A program made the position numbers and the translations under genes. From positions 1 to 5,854 of the forward strand of contig CALGHW010000469.1 of assembly GCA_937916075.1 (NCBI GenBank): DNA of 5,854 bases, written 5' to 3'. Below the pieces are notes generated by a model. That model searched no databases and was not told where the DNA came from. It worked only from the letters and a program-made list of their open reading frames with translations. Positions 1-5,705 of this stretch are shown in pieces (position 1 is the first letter of the stretch; the number at the start of each line of letters is the position of its first letter). This DNA comes from an uncultured Prevotella sp. GTDB taxonomy: Bacteria; Bacteroidota; Bacteroidia; Bacteroidales; Bacteroidaceae.

Positions 1-260
1 ACATCGCCCGCTATGGCTCAGGGCACAGCGAGTGTATCGTCACGGCCAACGAGGAGACGGCCCGCCTGTTCCAGCGCCAGGTGGACGCGGCCTGTGTGTA
101 TTGGAACGCCCCGACCAGCTTCACCGATGGAGCCCAGTTTGGCCTGGGAGCCGAGATAGGCATCAGCACGCAAAAGTTAGGCCCGCGCGGCCCGATGGCA
201 CTTGAGGAAATCACTACTTACAAGTGGCTGATAGAAGGTGAAGGCCAGATACGGCCCTGA
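1..260 (+). CDS. proA: Glutamate-5-semialdehyde dehydrogenase (gamma-glutamyl phosphate reductase), C-terminal part
   Basis: This is the 3' end of a gene whose start lies outside the window. The reading frame begins at base 3 and gives 85 residues before TGA at 258-260. The product reduces gamma-glutamyl phosphate to glutamate-5-semialdehyde with NADPH, the second step of proline synthesis in the cytoplasm. The fragment opens with IARYGSGHSECI, which fits the ProA family signature (H-I-x2-[HY]-[GS]-[ST]-x-H-[ST]-[DE]-x-I). It continues with FTDGAQFGLGAEIGIST, QKLGPRGPMAL and a TTYKW near the end, which are the conserved ProA tail. The stretch NAPTSF stands where many ProA proteins have NASTRF, a mild variation. 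The C-terminus is full length by comparison with the family. No terminator is visible before the next promoter at 289-319. Confidence 0.95.
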   Translation, partial: IARYGSGHSECIVTANEETARLFQRQVDAACVYWNAPTSFTDGAQFGLGAEIGISTQKLGPRGPMALEEITTYKWLIEGEGQIRP

Positions 261-288
261 AAAGGAAGTAAAAATGAGTGAGAATCGT

Positions 289-319
289 TTTGTCATTTCA
301 TTCATTTGCACTATCTTTG
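289..319 (+). promoter_or_regulatory. Bacteroidetes-type promoter of the rluD-ddl operon
   Basis: A TTTG at 289-292 serves as the -33 element. It is followed by a 19-bp spacer (293-311) and a perfect TAnnTTTG -7 box, TATCTTTG at 312-319. Transcription should start about 4-7 bases further on, near 323-326. That is only about 9-12 bases before the ATG at 335, so the mRNA has an extremely short leader. The promoter lies inside the longer open frame that begins with GTG at 278, which argues against that upstream start. Confidence 0.8.
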
Positions 320-334
320 TCCCTAAAAAGAATC

Positions 335-1393
335 ATGGCAGAAGAAATAGACGACATCTTCCTGACTGAGGAAGAAGATGAAGGACAACAATCGCTCTAT
401 GAACACTTCCGCATCGAGGCCGACCGGGGCATGACTCCCGTCAGGGTGGACAAGTTCATGCAGGAAAAGTTGCAGCACTCCAGTCGTAACCGCATCCAGA
501 AGGCGGCCGAGGCAGGCTTTGTGCATGTGAACGACAGGCCCGTGAAGAGCAACTACAAGGTGCGCCCTGGCGACATCGTGACGCTCATGCTCGACCGTCC
601 GCACTATGACACCACCATCGAGCCGGAAGACATCCCGCTCGACATCGTGTATGAGGACGACCAGCTGATGGTGGTCAACAAGCCGGCCGGACTGGTGGTC
701 CACCCGGGATGCGGCAACTTCCACGGCACGCTGGTCAATGCCGTGGCATGGCATCTGCGCAACTTGCCGTCATACGACCCCAACGACCCTCAGGTGGGCC
801 TGGTACACCGTATCGACAAGGATACCAGCGGACTGCTTGTGGTAGCCAAGACCCCCGAGGCCAAGACCGAACTGGGTGCGCAATTCTTCAACAAGACCAC
901 CCACCGCAGCTATCAGGCATTGGTGTGGGGCAACATGACCGAAGACACGGGCCGCATCGAGGGCAACATAGGCCGCGACCCCAAGGACAGGTTGCGCATG
1001 GCGATATTCCCGCCGGGGTCTGACATCGGCAAGAGTGCCGTCACCCACTACCGGGTATTGGAGCGCTTTGGCTATGTGACACTCGTGGAGTGCATCTTGG
1101 AGACAGGACGCACTCATCAGATACGTGCCCACATGAAGCACATCGGGCATCCGCTGTTCAGCGACGAGCGTTATGGCGGATGCGAGATATTGAGGGGCGA
1201 GCGCACCGGCAGCTATCGCCAGTTTGTGCTCAACGCCTTCAAGCTCTGTCCGCGCCAGGCCCTGCACGCCAAGACCCTTGGCTTTGTCCATCCCACCACC
1301 CATCAGCAGATGGACTTCACCTCGACACTGCCTGCCGACCTGGAGGCCCTGATAGACAAGTGGAGAAACTATATCGCGGGGGTGAAGAACTGA
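335..1393 (+). CDS. rluD: RluD-type 23S rRNA pseudouridine synthase (RluA family, with S4 domain)
   Basis: The 352-residue product should isomerise uridines to pseudouridine in large-subunit rRNA. The exact target sites cannot be read from sequence. An acidic tail (residues 2-16, rich in E and D) precedes an S4 RNA-binding domain at about 34-88 (VRVDKFM, VHVNDRPVKSNYKVRPGD). The catalytic domain follows, with NKPAGLVVHPG at 115-125 and HRIDKDTSG at 158-166, where D161 is the expected catalytic aspartate. GRTHQIR is at 258-264. The frame is open back to GTG at 278, but ATG 335 is preferred because the operon promoter (-7 box 312-319) lies between them and the protein then begins in the usual way. 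It is the first gene of the operon, 33 bp ahead of ddl. The family is certain; the RluD label rests on the S4 domain plus the HRIDKDTSG motif. Confidence 0.93.
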   Translation: MAEEIDDIFLTEEEDEGQQSLYEHFRIEADRGMTPVRVDKFMQEKLQHSSRNRIQKAAEAGFVHVNDRPVKSNYKVRPGDIVTLMLDRPHYDTTIEPEDIPLDIVYEDDQLMVVNKPAGLVVHPGCGNFHGTLVNAVAWHLRNLPSYDPNDPQVGLVHRIDKDTSGLLVVAKTPEAKTELGAQFFNKTTHRSYQALVWGNMTEDTGRIEGNIGRDPKDRLRMAIFPPGSDIGKSAVTHYRVLERFGYVTLVECILETGRTHQIRAHMKHIGHPLFSDERYGGCEILRGERTGSYRQFVLNAFKLCPRQALHAKTLGFVHPTTHQQMDFTSTLPADLEALIDKWRNYIAGVKN

Positions 1394-1426
1394 GAAAAAC
1401 AACAAATATAAAAGCATACATTGATT

Positions 1427-2446
1427 ATGAATCAGATGAAAAGAAACATCGCCATCGTCTGTGGCGGTAATTCGTCAGAGCACGACGTGTCGCTCTTGTC
1501 GGCACAGGGACTCTATTCGTTTTTTGACAAGGAACGTTACAATATTTATATAGTAGATGTAAAGGGACAAGACTGGCATGTGGAGCTGGAAGACGGAACC
1601 ACCGCCCGCATCGACCGCAATGACTTCTCGTTTGTGAAGCCCGACAAGACCGTTGTCGCTTTCGATTATGCTTATATCACCATCCATGGCGACCCGGGTG
1701 AGAACGGTATCCTGCAAGGTTATTTTGACTTGATAGACCTGCCTTATTCCACCAGTGGCGTGCTGGTTGAAGCTTTGACCTTCAATAAGTTTGTGCTCAA
1801 TCAGTATCTGCGTAGCTATGGCGTGAGTGTGGCCGAGAGCCTGCTCATCCGCAAGGGTTACGAGGAGATTGTGAGCGACGACGAGGTGGAGGCGCGTATC
1901 GGCATGCCTTGCTTTGTGAAGCCGGCAGCCGACGGCAGTAGCTTCGGCGTGTCGAAGGTGAAGTGTAAGGACCAGTTGGCCCCCGCCATCCGCAAGGCCA
2001 TGCTGGAGAGCCCCGAGGTGATGGTGGAGAGCTATCTGGAGGGCACCGAGATTTCCATCGGATGTTACAAGACCAAGGACAAGGCCGTTGTCTTTCCCGC
2101 CACTGAGGTGGTGACGAGCAACGAGTTCTTTGATTACAATGCCAAGTACAACGGCCAGGTGAAGGAGATTACCCCGGCCCGCCTCTCTCCCGAGACCACC
2201 GAGCGTGTGCGCCAGATAACCAGCCACATCTATGACATCCTGCACTGCAACGGCATCATCCGTATCGACTATATCATCAGCAAGGGACAGGGCAGCAACG
2301 GCGAGACGGTGGACAAGGTGAACATGCTCGAAATCAACACCACGCCAGGCATGACTCCCACCAGCTTTATTCCCCAGCAGGTGAAGGCCGCCGGACTGAA
2401 TATCACCGACGTGCTGACTGAGATTGTGGAAAACCAGTTTAAGTAA
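1427..2446 (+). CDS. ddl: D-alanine--D-alanine ligase
   Basis: This ATP-grasp enzyme joins two D-alanines to make the dipeptide that MurF adds to peptidoglycan precursors; it acts in the cytoplasm. From ATG 1427 it has 339 residues. The N-terminal substrate loop reads GGNSSEHDVSL (13-23), with E18 in the position of the D-Ala-binding Glu. The ATP-grasp lobe contains PCFVKPAADGSSFGVSKV. Magnesium ligands are expected at E302 and N304 in LEINTTPGMT. The AKY tyrosine (Y241) corresponds to Tyr216 of E. coli DdlB. Phe at that place is associated with D-Ala-D-lactate ligases, so ordinary D-Ala-D-Ala specificity is expected. In-frame starts also exist at TTG 1421 and ATG 1436. The ATG 1436 start gives MKRNIAIV, which resembles Bacteroides Ddl N-termini, so the start is uncertain by three codons. 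Confidence 0.95.
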   Translation: MNQMKRNIAIVCGGNSSEHDVSLLSAQGLYSFFDKERYNIYIVDVKGQDWHVELEDGTTARIDRNDFSFVKPDKTVVAFDYAYITIHGDPGENGILQGYFDLIDLPYSTSGVLVEALTFNKFVLNQYLRSYGVSVAESLLIRKGYEEIVSDDEVEARIGMPCFVKPAADGSSFGVSKVKCKDQLAPAIRKAMLESPEVMVESYLEGTEISIGCYKTKDKAVVFPATEVVTSNEFFDYNAKYNGQVKEITPARLSPETTERVRQITSHIYDILHCNGIIRIDYIISKGQGSNGETVDKVNMLEINTTPGMTPTSFIPQQVKAAGLNITDVLTEIVENQFK

Positions 2447-2460
2447 CACAAGAGAGAACC

Positions 2461-3615
2461 ATGAACATACCCTCCCAATTCGACTCCATCCGGCCGTTTG
2501 AGCCGGAAGAGCTTCCACAGGTATACGACCGTCTGGCGGCCGACCCGCAGTTTAAGGCTGTGGCGGCCCACGTCTTTCCCGGTGTGCCCTTCGAGGCCCT
2601 GGTGGCCAAGATGCGGCAGTGCAAGACGTTGCTCGACTTTCAGAAGGCCTTCTGTTACGGCTTCTTGAAAGACCTGCTCGCCAAGGCCAGCACGGGGTGC
2701 GACATGGATGTCAGCCAGATAGACACCAGCCGTCGCTATACCTTTGTGAGCAACCATCGTGACATCGTGCTCGACTCGGCCCTGCTCGATGTGCTCTTGA
2801 TTGACTCAGGCTTCACCACCACCTGCGAGATAGCCATCGGCGACAATCTGTTGGCCGCTCCCTGGATTAAGGACCTGGTGAGAATCAATAAGTCGTTTAT
2901 CGTGGAGCGTAGTGTCGGTATCCGGGAGATGCTGGTGGCCAGCAAGCGCTTGTCGGACTATATGCACTATGTCATCAGCGAGAAGAACGACAATATCTGG
3001 ATAGCCCAGCGCGAGGGACGGGCCAAGGACAGCGACGACCGCACCCAGCAGTCTATCCTGAAGATGATGGCCATGGGCGGCAGCGGCTCGGTCGCCGACC
3101 GCTTGCGCCAGTTGCATATCGTGCCGCTGGCTATCTCATACGAGTACGACCCCTGCGACTGGCTCAAGGCCCGCGAGTTTCAGTTGAAGCGTGATGTGGA
3201 GGGATGGAAGAAGACCAAACAGGACGATGTACTGAGTATGCAGAGGGGCATCATGGGCTATAAGGGACGTATTCATTACCACTGTGCCCCCTGTATCGAC
3301 ACGCTGCTCGACACGCTGCCGGCCGATATGCCCAAGGGCGAACTGTTTGCCACTGTGGCCCGTCACATGGATCATGAGATTCACCGTGGCTACCGGCTTT
3401 ATCCCAATAATTTCATCGCCTTGGACTTGCTCGAAGGCACCGAGGCCCATGCCGACCAGTATACGGCCGAGGACAAGGCCCGCTTTGAGGCTTACGTGGC
3501 CGGACAACTGGCCAAGATTACGGATGTGCCCAACAAGGATGAGGCTTATCTCCGTGAGCGAATCTTGACCATGTATGCCAATCCGGCAAGGAACTTCTTG
3601 AAAGCTGAAGCGTAA
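2461..3615 (+). CDS. Glycerolipid acyltransferase (PlsC/PlsB-like, 1-acylglycerol-3-phosphate acyltransferase-like)
   Basis: The 384-residue protein should transfer a fatty acyl group to glycerol-3-phosphate, lysophosphatidate or a related acceptor. The acceptor is not predictable here. The acyltransferase blocks appear in order: block I SNHRDIVLDSALL (97-109) with H99; block II KSFIVERS; block III IAQREGRAKDSDDRT, the counterpart of the EGTRS block; and block IV IVPLAISYEYDP. Block I has histidine and aspartate five residues apart (H99, D105) instead of the usual H-x4-D. No transmembrane segment or signal peptide is evident, so it is probably cytosolic or peripheral on the inner membrane. 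About 95 residues before block I and a long C-terminal part make it larger than minimal PlsC proteins. It starts 14 bp after ddl and ends 2 bp before the lipoprotein gene, so it is clearly in the operon. Such a gene often follows ddl in Bacteroidetes, as far as I recall. Confidence 0.85.
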   Translation: MNIPSQFDSIRPFEPEELPQVYDRLAADPQFKAVAAHVFPGVPFEALVAKMRQCKTLLDFQKAFCYGFLKDLLAKASTGCDMDVSQIDTSRRYTFVSNHRDIVLDSALLDVLLIDSGFTTTCEIAIGDNLLAAPWIKDLVRINKSFIVERSVGIREMLVASKRLSDYMHYVISEKNDNIWIAQREGRAKDSDDRTQQSILKMMAMGGSGSVADRLRQLHIVPLAISYEYDPCDWLKAREFQLKRDVEGWKKTKQDDVLSMQRGIMGYKGRIHYHCAPCIDTLLDTLPADMPKGELFATVARHMDHEIHRGYRLYPNNFIALDLLEGTEAHADQYTAEDKARFEAYVAGQLAKITDVPNKDEAYLRERILTMYANPARNFLKAEA

Positions 3616-3617
3616 AA

Positions 3618-4316
3618 ATGAAAGTTGAAAAATGGGCTGTTGATGTCTCCTGTCTTGCGCTTCTGGTATTACTGTTGCCGCTCTTTTCCTCCTGCCAGAC
3701 CGACAGTTATGACAAGGGAGAGGGCGAGTTGTCGCTCACCCAGGCCGACTTTGTGGAGGCCCATGCCGACGGTAGCAAGCGGATAGACCGGGTGTTGACC
3801 GACGACGGCCAGGAGCTTACGCTCCAGACTCCGGCGGAGGCCAAATGGATTACCACGGCCGACAGCGTCTACCGGGCTGTGCTGTATTATAACAAAGTGG
3901 AAGGCACTCCTGCTACAGTAGTCCCGGTGGCTCTCTCGGCGATATCCACCCTGTCGCTCCATCCTGCGGAATACTTCAAGGAAGGGGTCAAGACCGATCC
4001 CGTGACATTTGAGAGTATGTGGAAAAGTCGCAATGGGCGCTATGTCAATATCGGTATGTACCTGAAGGTGGGGAAGACCGACAGCGACGAGAAACTGCAC
4101 CGGGTGGGCATGGTCCTGGAAGGCATTGTGACCCATCCCGACCGGCGCACCACGGCCTGTCTCCGTTTTTACCACGACCAGGGAGGGGTGCCCGAATATT
4201 ATTCGTCCAAGTGTTATGTCAGCATACCCTGTCAGGAGATAACGGCCGATTCGGTATGCGTCACCCTCAATACCTATGGAGGCACGGTGACCCGGCGGTT
4301 CTGTCTGGACCCCTAA
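3618..4316 (+). CDS. NigD-like lipoprotein
   Basis: A 232-residue protein with a lipoprotein signal: hydrophobic residues 13-22, then LFSSC with the lipidated cysteine at C26. The mature part has features of the Bacteroidetes NigD-like family: an N-terminal beta domain (RVLTDDGQELTL), then DPVTFESMWKSRNGRYVNIGMYL at about 127-149, and the C-terminal pattern LRFYHDQGGVPEYYSSKCYVSIP at 182-204. The family's function is not known beyond its link to nigericin/bacteriocin-type loci and to surface lipoproteins. The residues after C26 (QTDSYDKGEGE) are acidic but do not clearly match a known surface-export signal. Five cysteines (181, 199, 205, 214, 229) are packed into the last 52 residues. The ATG follows the previous stop by two bases, suggesting translational coupling. 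It is the last gene of the operon. Family assignment is by motif recall only. Confidence 0.72.
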   Translation: MKVEKWAVDVSCLALLVLLLPLFSSCQTDSYDKGEGELSLTQADFVEAHADGSKRIDRVLTDDGQELTLQTPAEAKWITTADSVYRAVLYYNKVEGTPATVVPVALSAISTLSLHPAEYFKEGVKTDPVTFESMWKSRNGRYVNIGMYLKVGKTDSDEKLHRVGMVLEGIVTHPDRRTTACLRFYHDQGGVPEYYSSKCYVSIPCQEITADSVCVTLNTYGGTVTRRFCLDP

Positions 4317-4341
4317 AAACAAGGACGGAATGGGGCTTACA

Positions 4342-4397
4342 ACAGCAAAATGCGGAAATACAGAACATGAAAGCTCTGTATTTCCGCATTTTGCTGT
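4342..4397. terminator. Bidirectional terminator hairpin between convergent genes
   Basis: Bases 4342-4364 are an exact reverse complement of 4375-4397, giving a 23-bp perfect stem with a 10-nt loop (4365-4374). It lies 25 bp after the lipoprotein stop and 12 bp beyond the end of argF, which runs the opposite way. The inner 13 bp contain the GC-rich step GCGG/CCGC. The next bases are ATTTT when read on either strand, so either transcript makes a hairpin followed by a short U tract inside the longer stem. That symmetry is what a shared terminator should show. Confidence 0.88.
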
Positions 4398-4409
4398 ATA
4401 GGCTCGTCG

Positions 4410-5372
4410 TTAGAGGCTTTCCAGCATCCGCTTGATGACCACCTCGGCCGAAATCTCACGGTTGGCGGCTTCGGGGATGACCAGCGAGTTAGGACCTTCT
4501 ATCACGTTGTCGGTCACGATTAGTCCGCGTCTCACGGGCAGACAGTGCATAAACTTTCCGTTGTCCGTCACGGCCATGTGCGCCTCGTCGATGGTCCACG
4601 TCATGTCCTTGCTCAGTATCTTGCCGTAGTCCTCGGGACAGGTCACGCCCGGACAACTCCAGTTCTTGGCATATACAAAGTCGGCTCCCTCTAAGGCTTT
4701 CATCTGGTCATACTCCACCCGGGCGTTGCCCACAAACTTGGGGTCGAGCTCATAGCCCTTAGGCTGGGTGATGACGAAGTCCACGTCGGCGGCGTTCATC
4801 CACTGGGCAAACGAGTTGGGCACGGCCTGTGGCAGGGCGCGGCAGTGGGGAGCCCATGACAGCACCACCTTGGGCCGGGCCTTGGTCTTGTGTTCCTCGA
4901 TGGTGATGAGGTCGGCAAAGGCCTGGAGAGGGTGTACCGTGGCCGTCTCCATGGCAAACACCGGTCGGCCGCTGTATTGTATAAACTGCTGCATCACGGT
5001 CTCGGCATAGTCATATTCCCGGTCGGTGAGTCCGGCAAAGCTGCGCACGCCAATCAGGTCGCAGTAGCTGCCCATCACGGGGATGGCCTCCAGCAGGTGC
5101 TCGCTCTTGTCGCCGTCCATGATGACACCCCGCTCCGTCTCCAGCTTCCAGGCGCCGGCGTTGACATCGAGCACCATCACGTTCATGCCTAAGTTCATGG
5201 CCGCCTTTTGGGTGCTCAGTCGGGTGCGCAGACTGTTGTTGAAGAAAATCATGAGCAGTGTCTTGTTCTTGCCCAGCTCCTGATATCCGAAACGGTTATT
5301 TTTTACCTCTTGTGCCTCGGCAAGGGCCTGTGTGAGGTTGCCGATATCCTCTACGTTGATAAATGTCTTCAT
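4410..5372 (-). CDS. argF: N-succinylornithine (N-acetylornithine-type) carbamoyltransferase
   Basis: The 320-residue enzyme transfers a carbamoyl group from carbamoyl phosphate to N-acylated ornithine in arginine synthesis, as a cytoplasmic oligomer. It closely resembles the B. fragilis ArgF' protein (about 318 residues), shown to use N-succinylornithine, rather than ordinary ornithine carbamoyltransferase. The carbamoyl phosphate loop is SLRTR at 47-51. GAWKLETERGVIMDGD follows at 73-88, HPLQ at 147-150, GNARVEYDQMKALEG at 215-229 and HCLPVRR at 276-282. Residue 90 is serine, in the position where Glu gives acetylornithine and Pro gives succinylornithine specificity. This supports the succinyl substrate. 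It is the only minus-strand gene. Its promoter is at 5421-5451, its stop is next to the shared terminator, and the start has only a weak AGAG before ATG. A three-residue longer loop with two cysteines sits at about 239-246. Confidence 0.94.
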   Translation of the reverse strand: MKTFINVEDIGNLTQALAEAQEVKNNRFGYQELGKNKTLLMIFFNNSLRTRLSTQKAAMNLGMNVMVLDVNAGAWKLETERGVIMDGDKSEHLLEAIPVMGSYCDLIGVRSFAGLTDREYDYAETVMQQFIQYSGRPVFAMETATVHPLQAFADLITIEEHKTKARPKVVLSWAPHCRALPQAVPNSFAQWMNAADVDFVITQPKGYELDPKFVGNARVEYDQMKALEGADFVYAKNWSCPGVTCPEDYGKILSKDMTWTIDEAHMAVTDNGKFMHCLPVRRGLIVTDNVIEGPNSLVIPEAANREISAEVVIKRMLESL

Positions 5373-5420
5373 GTCTCTTGAATGTTTGTATGTTTTGTAG
5401 GGTTATTGTTGAATCTGTCA

Positions 5421-5451
5421 TAAAAGTACGGATTTTTAAGTATTCCTGCAA
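5421..5451 (-). promoter_or_regulatory. Bacteroidetes-type promoter of argF
   Basis: Read on the minus strand there is TTG (complement of 5449-5451), a 20-bp spacer (5429-5448) and TACTTTTA (complement of 5421-5428). The last box matches TAnnTTTG in all but the final base. Transcription would start near 5415, giving a leader of roughly 40 bases that is A/C-rich, with only a weak AGAG before the ATG. No arginine-repressor-like box stands out. Confidence 0.7.
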
Positions 5452-5560
5452 GTTTTTGGAGCGATTTCTTTCAAAAGGGTGCTTAAAAAGAAAAACAGAA
5501 AGGCCGGCCGGCTGTCGTCAAGATAGCCGTGACGCGGTGATGCGGCAAGGCTGAACTGAC

Positions 5561-5589
5561 GGAAAAGACTGTTTGTGTGTATCTTTTCC
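5561..5589. repeat. Inverted repeat upstream of the 5601-5630 promoter
   Basis: GGAAAAGA at 5561-5568 pairs exactly with TCTTTTCC at 5582-5589 across a 13-base gap. It ends 11 bp before the -33 TTG of the rightward promoter. It could be a regulator binding site or a weak hairpin. No U tract follows on either strand, so a terminator is unlikely. An 8-bp repeat in AT-rich DNA can also be chance. Confidence 0.4.
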
Positions 5590-5600
5590 ATAAAAAACCG

Positions 5601-5630
5601 TTGCATATATGTTTTTTTTCTTTATCTTTG
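5601..5630 (+). promoter_or_regulatory. Bacteroidetes-type promoter of the small secreted ORF
   Basis: TTG at 5601-5603, a 19-bp spacer (5604-5622) and a perfect -7 box TATCTTTG at 5623-5630 followed by CATCG make this the strongest-looking promoter in the window. The spacer is T-rich. Transcription should begin near 5634-5637, leaving a leader of about 70 bases before the ATG at 5706. Confidence 0.82.
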
Positions 5631-5633
5631 CAT

Positions 5634-5662
5634 CGTGACTCATTTCGATTGTGTGGGTCACG
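5634..5662 (+). promoter_or_regulatory. Stem-loop at the 5' end of the small-ORF leader
   Basis: Bases 5634-5643 (CGTGACTCAT) pair with 5653-5662 (GTGGGTCACG), giving 10 pairs including two G-U wobbles, with a 9-base loop. The left arm begins at the predicted transcription start, so the mRNA would open with this hairpin. It may protect the 5' end or control translation. Alternatively, the inverted CGTGAC/GTCACG core could be a DNA operator overlapping the start point. Confidence 0.45.
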
Positions 5663-5705
5663 GTGTGGAGGAAGTCTTGTATCTTTAAATTTATTATCAA
5701 CCACA

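Larger units (their letters stand above)
5373..5705. other. Divergent intergenic region between argF and the small secreted ORF
   Basis: This 333-bp stretch has no convincing gene; the open frames seen in it lack a sensible start or recognisable protein. It holds the argF promoter (minus strand, 5421-5451), a GC palindrome at 5503-5512, an 8-bp inverted repeat at 5561-5589, and the rightward promoter at 5601-5630 with its leader. Base composition shifts within it: AT-rich near argF, a GC-rich core at about 5500-5560, then strongly AT-rich. Confidence 0.75.

Noticed and set aside
278..334. N-terminal extension of the pseudouridine synthase from GTG 278.
   Set aside because: The operon promoter (289-319) lies inside it, and the residues do not look like part of the family.
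274..369. A 31-codon ORF starting ATG 274 after a fair Shine-Dalgarno (AAGGAAG), overlapping the rluD start.
   Set aside because: It runs across the rluD promoter and into rluD in another frame, and the product has no recognisable features. Bacteroidetes rarely depend on Shine-Dalgarno signals, so the motif means little.
1475..2518. Long minus-strand open frame opposite ddl.
   Set aside because: It is a shadow of the GC-biased third positions of ddl. The product is low-quality His/Val/Leu-rich sequence with no motif, while ddl on the other strand is certain.
5526..5546. Possible hairpin GCCG...CGGC in the divergent spacer.
   Set aside because: Only four Watson-Crick pairs with a long loop, no U tract, and easily due to chance in GC-rich sequence.
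5363..5554. Plus-strand 63-codon open frame across the argF start and promoter.
   Set aside because: It overlaps argF and its promoter, has no promoter of its own, and gives a basic, unstructured product.
5680..5687. A second TAnnTTTG-like box (TATCTTTA).
   Set aside because: There is no TTG at 19-21 bp upstream, and the perfect promoter at 5601-5630 already explains the gene.
5577..5705. Upstream extension of the small secreted ORF to GTG 5577.
   Set aside because: The perfect -7 box at 5623-5630 lies inside it. ATG 5706 begins a clean signal peptide, while the extension would bury it.
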